64,000 bases of DNA from Oceanospirillales bacterium. GTDB taxonomy: Bacteria > Pseudomonadota > Gammaproteobacteria > Pseudomonadales > Endozoicomonadaceae. This document shows, one piece after another, positions 46,332 to 55,937 of the stretch (its first letter is position 1; each line of letters starts with the position of its first letter). The translations under genes were made by a program, and so were the position numbers. The stretch is taken from the NCBI GenBank assembly GCA_004762125.1, contig SIHQ01000021.1:21836-85835 (forward strand), written 5' to 3'. The notes under the pieces are model-generated. The model saw only the letters and a list, made by a program, of their open reading frames with translations. It ran no database searches and was not told where the DNA came from.

Positions 46332-46368
46332 AAACCGGAGTGCCTGTGTGAATCGGCGACTCCGGTTT
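46332..46368 (-). terminator. Terminator after glnA
   Basis: Ten-bp stem AAACCGGAGT / ACTCCGGTTT with a 17-base loop, giving a U-rich tail (TTTTTCTATTT) when read on the minus strand. Confidence 0.82.
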
Positions 46369-46435
46369 AAAGGGTTTTTACCAAGCGTTAAGCGAAAGCA
46401 GGGCTCTAAAGTAGAGCTTTGCTTCTCAGCTGGAA

Positions 46436-47839
46436 TTACAGGCTGTAGTACATGTCAAATTCTACAGGGTGAGTGGTTTGACTCACTGCTATACATTCTT
46501 CTTTCTTCAAACCAATGAAAGCGTCGATCATGTCGTCGGTAAATACACCGCCGGCGGTCAGGAATTCACGATCTGCATCCAGTGCAGCAAGAGCTTCTTC
46601 AAAGCTTTCCGCTACCGTCGGGATTTCAGCTGCTTCTTCAGCTGGCAGGTCGTAGAGATCTTTGTCAGCTGCATCGCCAGGGTGAATCTTGTTCTTGATT
46701 CCGTCCAGACCAGCCATCAACAGTGCCGCGAAGCACAGGTATGGGTTAGCGGTTGGATCAGGGAAACGAACTTCTACACGACGAGCCTTAGGGCTGTTCA
46801 CGTAGGGAATACGGATGGAAGCAGAACGGTTACGGGCAGAGTAAGCCAGCATAACAGGTGCTTCAAAACCAGGGATCAGACGCTTGTAGGAGTTAGTAGA
46901 AGCGTTAGCGAAAGCGTTGATTGCTTTAGCATGCTTGATAACACCACCGATGTAGTAAAGAGCGTCTTCACTCAGCCCGGCATAGCTGTCACCAGCGAAC
47001 ATATTTTCGCCGTCTTTGCTCAGGGACATGTGAACGTGCATGCCACTACCGTTGTCGCCAACGACAGGCTTAGGCATGAAAGTGGCTGTTTTGCCATAGA
47101 CATGAGCAACGTTATGTACGCAGTACTTCAGAATCTGTACTTCGTCTGCTTTCTTAACCATGGTGTTAAATTTAACACCGATTTCGCACTGACCCGCTGT
47201 ACCCACTTCGTGGTGATGTACTTCAATGCCCAGACCTTGTGCTTCCATAGCGGTACACATGGCAGCACGGATGTCGTGCAGGGAATCTACTGGAGGAACC
47301 GGGAAGTAACCGCCTTTAACACGAGGGCGGTGACCGGTGTTACCACCTTCGAAAGACTTGTTGGATGACCATGCAGCTTCTTCGGAATTGATCTCGTAAG
47401 AAGCACCGGACATGTCTACTTTCCATTTGACGTCGTCAAATACAAAGAACTCTGGCTCAGGACCAAAGAAAGCAGTGTCAGCGATTCCAGTCGCTTTCAA
47501 ATATTCTTCAGCTCGCTTGGCAACAGAACGAGGGTCACGAGCGTAACCTTGCATGGTGGTAGGTTCAACGATGTCACAACGGATGTTGAGAGTTGTTTCA
47601 TCAGTGAAAGGATCGATTACTGAGCTTTCGTCATCCGGCATCATAATCATGTCGGATTCGTTAATGCCTTTCCAGCCACCGATGGAGGAACCATCGAACA
47701 TTTTACCCAGTTCAAAGAAGTCGTCATCTATTTCGCCAACGGGAATAGAAACGTGATGTTCTTTACCTTGAGTATCGGTAAAACGCATATCAACCCACTT
47801 GACGTCGTGATCCTTGATCAGATTCAGGGTCTTAGACAT
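46436..47839 (-). CDS. glnA: Glutamine synthetase, type I
   Basis: Assimilates ammonium into glutamine; dodecameric cytoplasmic enzyme. 467 residues. Landmarks: [30 protein letters not shown], the ATP-site [48 protein letters not shown], and [10 protein letters not shown] with the Tyr that is adenylylated in enteric enzymes, so GlnE-type control is expected. A sigma-54 promoter and two NtrC sites lie upstream, and ntrBC lie downstream. Confidence 0.98.
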   Translation of the reverse strand: MSKTLNLIKDHDVKWVDMRFTDTQGKEHHVSIPVGEIDDDFFELGKMFDGSSIGGWKGINESDMIMMPDDESSVIDPFTDETTLNIRCDIVEPTTMQGYARDPRSVAKRAEEYLKATGIADTAFFGPEPEFFVFDDVKWKVDMSGASYEINSEEAAWSSNKSFEGGNTGHRPRVKGGYFPVPPVDSLHDIRAAMCTAMEAQGLGIEVHHHEVGTAGQCEIGVKFNTMVKKADEVQILKYCVHNVAHVYGKTATFMPKPVVGDNGSGMHVHMSLSKDGENMFAGDSYAGLSEDALYYIGGVIKHAKAINAFANASTNSYKRLIPGFEAPVMLAYSARNRSASIRIPYVNSPKARRVEVRFPDPTANPYLCFAALLMAGLDGIKNKIHPGDAADKDLYDLPAEEAAEIPTVAESFEEALAALDADREFLTAGGVFTDDMIDAFIGLKKEECIAVSQTTHPVEFDMYYSL

Positions 47840-47972
47840 TTCTTATATCCTCCAAAGGACTTATAGCTCTTGTTTGAGCACCGTTGGTCGACTTCCGGGT
47901 TTAGACCCTGTACATCGTGGCCGTCGGTTTGCATATTCGTTTTGTTGCATGAGCAACGTTCCTAATCTGTAG

Positions 47973-47988
47973 AGCAAGTGCTGTGCCA
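47973..47988 (-). promoter_or_regulatory. Sigma-54 promoter of glnA
   Basis: Read on the minus strand: TGGCAC (-24), five bases, TTGCT (-12), an exact match to the sigma-54 consensus including the GG and GC. Transcription should start near 47961, leaving a leader of about 120 bases before the ATG at 47839. Confidence 0.92.
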
Positions 47989-48094
47989 GATTCGGGATTT
48001 GAGCAATATTCGAGCATTTATTCAGTGCAAAACCTTTTATTGCTTGTTCAGCAAATAAAAGGGCTCTAAAAAACGCATGGTTCACTGCAGATGA

Positions 48095-48110
48095 TGCACA
48101 AATATGGTGC
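48095..48110. promoter_or_regulatory. NtrC enhancer site, promoter-proximal
   Basis: TGCACAAATATGGTGC fits the NtrC dyad TGCAC-N6-GGTGC. Its centre is about 140 bp upstream of the predicted glnA start, the usual enhancer distance. Confidence 0.85.
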
Positions 48111-48126
48111 CTCTGGTTTTTATTGA

Positions 48127-48142
48127 TGCACTATATCGGTGC
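48127..48142. promoter_or_regulatory. NtrC enhancer site, distal
   Basis: TGCACTATATCGGTGC, a second NtrC dyad exactly 32 bp (three helical turns) from the first, the spacing known for the two strong sites of enteric glnAp2. The rest of the gap to thiI (48143-48420) shows further GTGC/GCAC half-sites near 48145-48170 and no gene. Confidence 0.83.
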
Positions 48143-48420
48143 GCTGCATTAGTGCGCTAGATTAGTGCTTTGCAGTAAAAAATGAAGCAGGAATAAAGCT
48201 CTGGGTTTAAGCGGGGCACAGTGTATCGTGAAAATGCGAGGAGTACTAATATGGCTAGGTGAATGTACGTTCGATCAGGTAGGTGTCGACTCTGATCAAG
48301 GGTTATTCGTGGCAGTAACAATTCTGTATAATTCTGCCATCGAAATTCTTCTACCCTGCACTGTCACCAGTTTCTGGTTGATTTATCATTTCTGCAGGCT
48401 GATCCAGGTAATTCAGACCC

Positions 48421-49887
48421 ATGAAATTTATCGTTAAGCTGTTTCCCGAAATCACCATAAAATCGCCGCCCGTCCGCAAGCGTTTTATAAAGCAGCTTCG
48501 TAAGAATATCCGTGCTGTTCTCAGGCGCATTGATGAAAATGTAGAAGTCACCGGTAACTGGGATTTCGTCGAGTTGGCGACCAGTTCAGATGACAGTGTT
48601 GTGGTTGCACAGACCAGGGATTTACTGAGTCATATTACAGGCATTGCTTACTGGCAACAGGTCAAGGAGTACAACTACGTCGATTTTGATGAGATGTCAG
48701 AAAATACGCTTGAGGTCAATCGTGACTTGCTGAAAGGAAAAACTTTCCGAGTGACCTGTGCGCGTTCCGGTAAGCATGATTTCAAATCCATTGATGTGGA
48801 AAAATACGTCGGTGGCGTTCTGAACCAGCAGACCGATGCGGTCGGTGTTAAGCTGAACAATCCTGACGTTGTCGTAAAGATTGAAATCAAGAAGAACCGT
48901 TACTTCCTGGTTACTGACCGTGGCGATGGTTTGGGTGGCTACCCGCTTGGTTCCATGGACCCTTGCCTATCGTTGATCTCTGGCGGTTTTGATTCCACGG
49001 TGTCCAGCTTTCTGACGATGAAACGTGGTATACGCACTCACTTCTGCTTCTTTAATCTGGGCGGTCATGCTCACGAATTAGCCGTTAAAGAAGTAGCGTA
49101 TTATTTATGGAGTCGTTTTGGTTCTTCCCACAAAGCCAGCTTTGTAACAGTCCCTTTTGAAGGTGTCGTAGAAGAGATTCTTACTAAGGTGGATAACTCT
49201 CAAATGGGCGTTATTCTCAAACGGATGATGTTGAGAGCAGCGACTCAGATAGCGAAAGAGATGCATGTGCAGGCTCTTGTTACCGGTGAGGCTATTGCTC
49301 AGGTATCAAGTCAGACCATGACCAACCTGGCGGTGATTGATTCTGTAACAGATCATCTGGTTCTTCGCCCTCTGGTGGCCATGGACAAGCAGGACATTAT
49401 TAACATCTCCAGGCGTATCGGTACGGAAGAGTTCGTTAAGAATATTCCAGAGTATTGCGCTGTTATCTCCAAAAATCCGACAACCAGAGCCAAGCCTGAA
49501 AAAATCGTCCACGAAGAAGGTCGGTTTGATTTCAGCGTTCTGGAAGAAGCTATTGCTACCCGTCGTAAAGTACAGATGTCGGATATTGTTGCTGACGACC
49601 TGGCTCGTGAAGAGATAGATGTTGTTGATCACACGGAACAAAATGATGTTGTGATCGATATTCGTCATCCTGAAGAAGAAGAGATCAAGCCTTTCTCTCT
49701 GCCTGATCAGGAAGTGCTGACGATTCCTTTTTACCAGCTGCGTAGCCAATTCACTGAGCTTGATACGAGTAAGAACTACCTTCTCTACTGCGATAAGGGC
49801 GTTATGAGCCAACTTCACGCCATGCATCTTCGCGATGAAGGCTATGAAAATGTGGGTGTCTTCAGTCCTGCCAAAAAAGACAGCTGA
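48421..49887 (+). CDS. thiI: tRNA 4-thiouridine synthase / thiamine thiazole sulfurtransferase
   Basis: Makes s4U8 in tRNA and contributes sulfur to the thiamine thiazole. 488 residues: N-terminal ferredoxin-like and THUMP domains (MKFIVKLFPEITIKSPPVRK), PP-loop LISGGFDSTVSS, VTGEAIAQVSSQT, and a C-terminal rhodanese domain with its cysteine in LLYCDKGVMSQLHAMHL. The long form with rhodanese is that of gammaproteobacteria. Divergent from glnA. Confidence 0.96.
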   Translation: MKFIVKLFPEITIKSPPVRKRFIKQLRKNIRAVLRRIDENVEVTGNWDFVELATSSDDSVVVAQTRDLLSHITGIAYWQQVKEYNYVDFDEMSENTLEVNRDLLKGKTFRVTCARSGKHDFKSIDVEKYVGGVLNQQTDAVGVKLNNPDVVVKIEIKKNRYFLVTDRGDGLGGYPLGSMDPCLSLISGGFDSTVSSFLTMKRGIRTHFCFFNLGGHAHELAVKEVAYYLWSRFGSSHKASFVTVPFEGVVEEILTKVDNSQMGVILKRMMLRAATQIAKEMHVQALVTGEAIAQVSSQTMTNLAVIDSVTDHLVLRPLVAMDKQDIINISRRIGTEEFVKNIPEYCAVISKNPTTRAKPEKIVHEEGRFDFSVLEEAIATRRKVQMSDIVADDLAREEIDVVDHTEQNDVVIDIRHPEEEEIKPFSLPDQEVLTIPFYQLRSQFTELDTSKNYLLYCDKGVMSQLHAMHLRDEGYENVGVFSPAKKDS

Positions 49888-49904
49888 TCGATAACAGTCT
49901 TGAG

Positions 49905-49943
49905 CCTGCAGCCTTGATCAAAGACAATGGTTGCAGGTTTTCT
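49905..49943 (+). terminator. Probable terminator after thiI
   Basis: Stem CCTGCAGCC / GGTTGCAGG (one G-T pair) over a 15-base loop, followed by TTTTCTT. Just upstream of folA. Confidence 0.6.
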
Positions 49944-49961
49944 TATCAGTGATTCCATCTC

Positions 49962-50465
49962 ATGAAAATAGCCATGATTGCCGCGATAGCGGAAAACAAT
50001 GCCATTGGCATCAATAATAAAATGCCTTGGTATTTGCCTGGTGATCTGCGCTATTTCAAGGCAGTGACCATGGGTAAACCTATCATCATGGGTCGTAAGA
50101 CTTTTGACTCCTTACGAAAGCCACTAGCGGGGCGTACCAATATTGTCATTACCAGAGACAAAAATTGGGCACGTGAAGGCGTGAAGGTTGTTCACAGTCT
50201 AGCCGATGCTATTTCTCTGGCAGAAGATGTTGCCCTGATTAATGGTAATGACGAAGTGATGGTGATTGGAGGTGCAGAGATTTATCGTCAGGCTTTGCCT
50301 CAGGCAAACCGCTTGTATTTAACTCGTGTTTACCAGAGTTTCGAGGGTGATGCGTTCTTTCCTGAGTTGAATGACAGTGACTGGCTGGAAGTGGCCAGAG
50401 AAGATCAGCACTCTGAAGATGAAGATCCACTGAAATTCAGTTATCTGGTACTGGAAAGGCAATAA
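49962..50465 (+). CDS. folA: Dihydrofolate reductase
   Basis: Reduces dihydrofolate to tetrahydrofolate with NADPH. 167 residues. MIAAIAENNAIGINNKMPWYLPGDLRYFK gives the N-terminus with the active-site acid and Met20-type loop; IIMGRKTFDSLRKPLAGRTNIVITR and VMVIGGAEIYRQALP (GG of the cofactor site) follow. Standard length, trimethoprim-sensitive type by appearance only. Confidence 0.96.
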   Translation: MKIAMIAAIAENNAIGINNKMPWYLPGDLRYFKAVTMGKPIIMGRKTFDSLRKPLAGRTNIVITRDKNWAREGVKVVHSLADAISLAEDVALINGNDEVMVIGGAEIYRQALPQANRLYLTRVYQSFEGDAFFPELNDSDWLEVAREDQHSEDEDPLKFSYLVLERQ

Positions 50466-50758
50466 CAGCTTAATTTTAGGAGTGAGATTATTGGAAAGTA
50501 ACCACTCCTTATTCTTACTCTTCGCGCTTATAAAGTGAATTCACGCCTCTATCGTTCTTGCTCACTGACTAGAATTAGAACGATTCTTTCTTCCTGCCTC
50601 TAATTTTCCCTGCTTTTAATTTTCGCTGACTATAGTTCTTATTAATAACTACTGCGTTTTTTTATTCTAAAAACTCATATATCAGAATGTTTTTATTTGA
50701 TGCTGATATAAAAACATTGCCGCAGTGACAATAATCAATATCTCAGGGACTTAGAGGT

Positions 50759-53074
50759 ATGCCGTTAGGGCCTACGAACCAACCAGCTTTTAACCCTTCG
50801 GGGCGGGTTGTTCCTCATCATACTGATAATCCTTCTCTTGGAGAGATCGACTATGGGCGATGGGGTGGCCGGGTTGTTAGTCTTTTCAAAGGAATATCCC
50901 GACTGGCCAAAAGAATATTGGGCCAAAAGCCCTCTGCCAGACAAGCGCTCAGTTTTTATGAAAGAATCTGCGAAAAAAGCCATTCCCCTTCAGATAATGC
51001 CGTTGAGAGAAGCCTGAACGATTATCGAATTGCCTGCGTCATGGCCTATCACAATGTTTGCCATCTTGGAGAAGAGTACAAGAATGGCAAGATGGAGGTA
51101 GTGCTGTCCGGGGGAACAAAAGCTATTGATGAAAAGCTTCTTGTTGAAGTTGAGAATTTAGCATCCTGCACTTCGATTGGACTAGCCTACAAATTTCTTT
51201 CCCATGATAGAAGGCTTCCAGTTGGCTTTCTTGAAAGTGCCATTGTTCCAGATCTGATACAACTCGCTATAAACGAGTACGCGACTTCAGCGGATGACGC
51301 TGAAAGTGCCGTGAGAGAATTACTGGCTAAGGGGGGTATTAATAAAGAAGGTGACGTTACCTTTGAACGACTTCTTGAAGTTAAAAATGCCCTGCGTTGG
51401 CAATTCAGTGCAGAAGGGATTAATCCACAGCTGGTCATAGAAAAAACAACACCTGAATCAGACACAGAGCTGACTCAACCTGTTCCAGTATTGGAAAAAC
51501 CCAAGGCTTCACGATACCAGCTGGACCAGGAAGATAAGGAATACATTCAAACCATCGTTGATAGCGGTGGCGGCGTCAAGCTGAAAACAAATGACATTAA
51601 AAACCGTATAAAGCGTTACGCACTTCGAAATAAAAAAGACATTGTTCTCAATACGTTTGCGATGATTGTCAGTACCGTAATGACGGGATTGGTCTCCGGA
51701 GGCATTGGATCTGCTGTTACGATTTTAACGTATATCGCCTGGACTGCCGGATGGAGTGGTGGCACAGAAATGATAAGGATGGCAAAAGCTATTCGTTCAT
51801 TGCAGAAAGCGGAACGCTCCAGGGATTACAAACTTGATATAAACGATCTCGGAGTCATATCCGAACTGGATGAGAAAAAGTTCCGAACTTTTCTGCACAG
51901 CCTTCGCTATATCTGTTCCCATGAAACACTGACTCGAATATTCAATGCTTACTCGGAGCTGGAAGTTGATGCTGAAGTACGCCTAAATATGAAGGAAGAT
52001 GAGAGCTGCCTGGAAACCGTTATTAAACTGGAGGAGAGTAAGGTAAGGTATCTGTATCGTCGTAATAATCTTAAAGAAGCTTTTCATATCTATAAGCGTT
52101 TCTATACAGCAGCCGTTGAAGACGTATCAAGAATGGATCGGGAATGGAGAGGAAAGGTCGATCAACTCTGGTCTGATGTGTTTGAAAAAATTCCTGCTGA
52201 ACAACGCTCGAAAGTGTTTAACCGGGCAGCTAACGACCCTAGGGTTCTTGGTACTCGATATCATTTCCAGACGGATAAATCGGAATGGCTGAATGATATT
52301 TTTCCGAAATTGGCCAGTCAGAAAAAAGAGGATAAATCCTCTGATGCCTCTTATGAAGAACTTGAACGTATTCTTGAAGAAGAAATGCCTAATGTAAATC
52401 TATCCGATAATGAAAAAAGTCGATTTAACGAACAGGCCAATAAAGTTGCCAGTGCTTTTACATTGGTGAAATCAGGGCTTAGTTGTTATTTGAAAAGTTG
52501 GGCCAAAGGTGTTTTCAAAGCAACGACTGTGCATGGCTTGAAAATTGGTTGGCATGGGGTAAGCGGGTTGCCGAAACTGGAAATATCTCCGTTTATGCCA
52601 AAGCCATCGGTAGATGGTGTCATTATATTTGGCTTCTTCTTTCTGGCAGACCTATTGGTTAACAGCTGGAATGACCGGTTGAATGAAGTTCGAATGGATA
52701 AGATTACTGGTAAGCGTCACGGTAAGTCTAAAACCTTTAGCTGGTTTAAGTGGAGAGAGAGAACGGGCCGGGAAAAAATGAACACGATGAGAAAGCAGTC
52801 CAAAGTCGGCCTTGAAGACTTTGCTGAGCGCATACTAAAGCTTCATGATCATCACAAAGACGTGATGAAAACCCTTCGCATGCAGGAAAAAGTCGGACAG
52901 TTTGTTGATGAGTATGAACTGGCAGTACAGATTCTGAGGTGGCAGTACAACCGCCAGTTAATAGAGCAGATGACAGCAGGTGCTATTGGCACCTACTATC
53001 GCAGTGTTATTTCCAAAACCGAATTCTGGGATCGGCAACTGGCAGGCGTTATTCCTCCTCAATCACCGCTTTGA
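50759..53074 (+). CDS. Large protein of unknown function with two hydrophobic regions
   Basis: 771 residues, no signal peptide. The first 30 residues are disordered (Pro, Asn, Gly). A bilobed hydrophobic stretch lies at about 296-332 (NTFAMIVSTVMTGLVSGGIG then VTILTYIAWTAGW), like a membrane hairpin, and another at about 620-637 (VIIFGFFFLADLLVNSW). The remainder is helical and rich in Lys/Arg/Glu. I recognise no domain. The lack of a signal, the disordered head and the membrane hairpin would fit a protein injected into host cells, but this is inference. It separates folA from the argA-argE group. A GAGG directly before the ATG and an AGGG nine bases away are possible ribosome sites. Confidence 0.6.
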   Translation: MPLGPTNQPAFNPSGRVVPHHTDNPSLGEIDYGRWGGRVVSLFKGISRLAKRILGQKPSARQALSFYERICEKSHSPSDNAVERSLNDYRIACVMAYHNVCHLGEEYKNGKMEVVLSGGTKAIDEKLLVEVENLASCTSIGLAYKFLSHDRRLPVGFLESAIVPDLIQLAINEYATSADDAESAVRELLAKGGINKEGDVTFERLLEVKNALRWQFSAEGINPQLVIEKTTPESDTELTQPVPVLEKPKASRYQLDQEDKEYIQTIVDSGGGVKLKTNDIKNRIKRYALRNKKDIVLNTFAMIVSTVMTGLVSGGIGSAVTILTYIAWTAGWSGGTEMIRMAKAIRSLQKAERSRDYKLDINDLGVISELDEKKFRTFLHSLRYICSHETLTRIFNAYSELEVDAEVRLNMKEDESCLETVIKLEESKVRYLYRRNNLKEAFHIYKRFYTAAVEDVSRMDREWRGKVDQLWSDVFEKIPAEQRSKVFNRAANDPRVLGTRYHFQTDKSEWLNDIFPKLASQKKEDKSSDASYEELERILEEEMPNVNLSDNEKSRFNEQANKVASAFTLVKSGLSCYLKSWAKGVFKATTVHGLKIGWHGVSGLPKLEISPFMPKPSVDGVIIFGFFFLADLLVNSWNDRLNEVRMDKITGKRHGKSKTFSWFKWRERTGREKMNTMRKQSKVGLEDFAERILKLHDHHKDVMKTLRMQEKVGQFVDEYELAVQILRWQYNRQLIEQMTAGAIGTYYRSVISKTEFWDRQLAGVIPPQSPL

Positions 53075-53102
53075 TTTGACAACGTCATCGAATATCTAAT
53101 CA

Positions 53103-53133
53103 GTTATTTATCCGCCTGAGGCAGATAAATAAC
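53103..53133. terminator. A+T-rich hairpin between convergent genes
   Basis: Perfect arms GTTATTTATC / GATAAATAAC around CGCCTGAGGCA, which itself pairs (GCC/GGC). Lies between the stops of the 771-residue protein gene and argA. Probably ends transcription from both sides, though the U-run is poor. Confidence 0.5.
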
Positions 53134-53153
53134 CTGTGAAGTCTTCTGAGTAC

Positions 53154-54461
53154 TTACAGTGATTTCAGTAGAACATTAGACTGACGGCCTGAGTCGTAAG
53201 ATTTACGCTTCTTCTTTGGCAAGCTTTCAGGGTCAGATTCGTTGAAACCTCTCTCCAGAAACCAGTGTTTGGTCCGTGTTGTTAAAACAAACAGATGCTC
53301 CATGCCTTTCTGTCTTGCCTGTTCTTCTACGGCTTCCAGTAGATCATTCCCTCTATTGTCCTGACGATATTCCGGATGCACAACCAAACAAGCCAGTTCA
53401 GCCGACTTATCACCATTAAACAGGTGGATAGCAGCACAGCCAATAATCATTCCATCCAGAGAGATAACTCTGAACAGTTTTATTTCTGTTTCCAGTTCTT
53501 TTCTGGAGCGCCTTCTCAGAACGCCTTTTTCTTCAAGAGGCTGAATCAGTTCGAGAATGCCGCCTACATCATTGATAGTCGCTTCACGAATTTCTTCATA
53601 ACGATCACGGGAAATCAGCGTGCCGGAACCATCACGAGTAAAAAGTTCCAGTAACAGCGAACCATCTTGCCGGTAATCAATGAGCTGAGCTCTGTCTACA
53701 CCCGCTTCACACGCCTTGATGGCAGAAGTCAGCAGTCGCTTCATTTCACCTTGCTGGGATTTCAATAACTGACTGGCTTCTAGATATGGAATCCGATTGA
53801 AGAGATTACCCTGGTCGTCTCTCAAACCTTCCTGGCTGGAGTACAGAACCAGTTTCTCTGCTTTCAGGGAGACTGCAGCATTGGTAGCCACTTCTTCCAC
53901 TTCCATATTGAACAGTTCTCCCGTTGGGGAGTGTCCAAGACAGGAAAGAAGAACAATATAGCCACTATCCAACTGCTGATTGATGGCTTCCTGATCAACC
54001 TTTCTGACTTCTCCGGTATGAAGAAAGTCAGTGCCATCGATAACACCGAGTGGTCTGGCGGTGACAAAGTTACCACTGATGACACGAATACTGGCACCGT
54101 GCATGGGGGAATTCACCAGGCCCAGCGACAGTTTCGATTCAATTCTTGCTCGCAGATTGCCAACCGCATCCATGACAGACTCCAGACACTGTCTGTCCGT
54201 CACACGACGACCGTCAACAAAGGTTGAAACCAACTCTCTCGATTTCAGCCTTTCTTCAATTTGTGGTCGGGCACCATGAACCAGTACCAGGCGAACTCCG
54301 AGGCTGTTGAGAAGGGCAATATCATTAATAATATTGGTTAGATTTTCATGAGCCAGTGCTTCTCCACCCAGGGTGATGACAAAGGTTTTGCCATGGTGGG
54401 CATGAATATAAGGTGAAGACTGTCTGAAAAATTTTACATACTGCTGTTGCTGTTCGCTCAT
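53154..54461 (-). CDS. argA: N-acetylglutamate synthase
   Basis: First step of arginine synthesis. 435 residues: amino-acid-kinase-like domain (HHGKTFVITLGGEAL, LGVRLVLVHGARPQIEERL, VRVISGN-type RVISGNFVTARPLG) that binds arginine for feedback control, and a C-terminal GNAT acetyltransferase domain (ELACLVVHPEYRQDNRGNDL, WFLERGFNESD). Normal two-domain bacterial ArgA. Downstream of argE by 58 bp on the same strand. Confidence 0.96.
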   Translation of the reverse strand: MSEQQQQYVKFFRQSSPYIHAHHGKTFVITLGGEALAHENLTNIINDIALLNSLGVRLVLVHGARPQIEERLKSRELVSTFVDGRRVTDRQCLESVMDAVGNLRARIESKLSLGLVNSPMHGASIRVISGNFVTARPLGVIDGTDFLHTGEVRKVDQEAINQQLDSGYIVLLSCLGHSPTGELFNMEVEEVATNAAVSLKAEKLVLYSSQEGLRDDQGNLFNRIPYLEASQLLKSQQGEMKRLLTSAIKACEAGVDRAQLIDYRQDGSLLLELFTRDGSGTLISRDRYEEIREATINDVGGILELIQPLEEKGVLRRRSRKELETEIKLFRVISLDGMIIGCAAIHLFNGDKSAELACLVVHPEYRQDNRGNDLLEAVEEQARQKGMEHLFVLTTRTKHWFLERGFNESDPESLPKKKRKSYDSGRQSNVLLKSL

Positions 54462-54519
54462 GGGTACAAGCTCATCGTTTGTTCTTGTTTTTCTGAATAC
54501 TCGTCTATCTGTCTGCCAT

Positions 54520-55677
54520 TCAGGTCAGACAGTATTTTCTGATCAGCCCCTGTAAGAGATCAATGGTCGGTTGTATTCGATCCAGTGCCAAATATTCATC
54601 GGGCTGGTGAGCCTGGTCAATATCGCCGGGTCCTAATACAACGGTATCCATACCCATCTTGCTGAAGAAGGGAGCCTCTGTGGTAAACGCTACAGATTCT
54701 GCACCGTAGCCAGTTAATTGCTCACAGGTTTTGATCAGTGGTGAGTCACGTTGTCCGTCAAAAGGTTCAATGCTGGGGGTGATGGCTTCGAGAGCCAACT
54801 GAACACCGTCCTGTCCTGCTAAAGGCAGAAGACGCTGCCTGAGGTCATGGCGAAGCTGTTGGCTGTCCATTCCGGGTAACAGTCGCACGTCAAAATCAAG
54901 ACGACAACTTCCGCAAATTCTGTTGGGGTTGTCACCACCGTGTATACAGCCAAGGTTGACGGTTGGGGTAGGGACATCAAACCCGGGGTTGTTATATTGG
55001 ATGCCGAGGCTGGATCTGAATGCCATTATTTCAGAAATAACCTTGTGAGCGGTTTCCATTGCATTCCTGCCCAGTGCCGGATTGCTGGAATGCCCGGCCT
55101 GACCAATAATACTGACCCTCTCCATCATAATGCCTTTGTGCATATAGACAGGTATCATGCCGGTCGGTTCTCCGATCACCGCATATCTGGCTTTGGGTTT
55201 TCCTGCAGCGGCCAGTGCTCTGGCTCCGCTCATGGAAGACTCTTCATCGGCCGTGGCCAGAATGATCAGGGGCGCTTTGAAAGGTTGATCCAGATAAGCT
55301 CTGGCTGCTTCCATTGCCAGTGCAAAGAAGCCTTTCATGTCACAGGTTCCGAGACCGTAAAGCCGATTATTAGCTTCTTCCAGCTTGAACGGGTCGAAAG
55401 ACCAGCGATTAGCGTTGTAGGGAACCGTATCGGTATGACCAGCTAACACCAGTCCACCCGGCCCTGAGCCGAGCGTTGCAATGAGGTTAGCTTTTTGAGG
55501 TGCTTCTGGCACCATCATGATTTCACAGTGAAACCCCATGTTTTCCAGCCAGCCAGCCAACTCATGAATAACGGGCATATTGCCCATATCGAGTTCGGGT
55601 AGCGTAGAACTGACCGAAGGGATCTCAATCAACCTGGATAGGGCTGATGTAAAGTCAGGTTGAAGAGTACCAGTCAT
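54520..55677 (-). CDS. argE: Acetylornithine deacetylase
   Basis: M20-family zinc deacetylase of arginine synthesis, 385 residues. Metal and catalytic motifs: LAGHTDTVP, YGLGTCDMKGFFAL, LATADEESSMSGA with the general-base Glu, and the C-terminal FTTEAPFFSKMGMDTVVLGPGDIDQAH supplying the last ligand. Co-directional with argA; the pair is adjacent in Pseudomonas as well. Confidence 0.95.
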   Translation of the reverse strand: MTGTLQPDFTSALSRLIEIPSVSSTLPELDMGNMPVIHELAGWLENMGFHCEIMMVPEAPQKANLIATLGSGPGGLVLAGHTDTVPYNANRWSFDPFKLEEANNRLYGLGTCDMKGFFALAMEAARAYLDQPFKAPLIILATADEESSMSGARALAAAGKPKARYAVIGEPTGMIPVYMHKGIMMERVSIIGQAGHSSNPALGRNAMETAHKVISEIMAFRSSLGIQYNNPGFDVPTPTVNLGCIHGGDNPNRICGSCRLDFDVRLLPGMDSQQLRHDLRQRLLPLAGQDGVQLALEAITPSIEPFDGQRDSPLIKTCEQLTGYGAESVAFTTEAPFFSKMGMDTVVLGPGDIDQAHQPDEYLALDRIQPTIDLLQGLIRKYCLT

Positions 55678-55700
55678 ATCTTTCTCGCATCATGATTATC

Positions 55701-55760
55701 CTTGTCACCCTTGAACATGTGGGGACTTCGCTCATTTGCCGCCTACCCACATTTTCAAAG
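55701..55760. repeat. Dispersed palindrome, copy B (internally deleted)
   Basis: About 60 bp that keep only the ends of the unit: CTTGTCACCCTTGAACATGT at the left and CGCCTACCCACATTTTCAAA at the right, both matching copy A at 11766, with the central ~60 bp missing. It lies just upstream of argE, near its promoter. Confidence 0.7.
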
Positions 55761-55937
55761 ATAACAAGTATCGTTTGGGCGTCTTTGTACTTAGTTATGA
55801 GTGTTTTTATCGTTGAAAGCTATACGAGAGTAAAGCTGCCTTCGATTAACAGACTGAAAGAAAGTGCCATTACGAATTAATCATAACAGCACTGACGTCA
55901 AAAAAAGCAGGGAAACACTTTTTTAGAAAGTATGCTT

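Noticed and set aside
46469..47368. 299-codon plus-strand frame
   Set aside because: Antisense of glnA; its length comes from the codon bias of glnA.
55692..55880. 62-codon frame upstream of argE
   Set aside because: Begins in dispersed repeat copy B and shows no conserved features.
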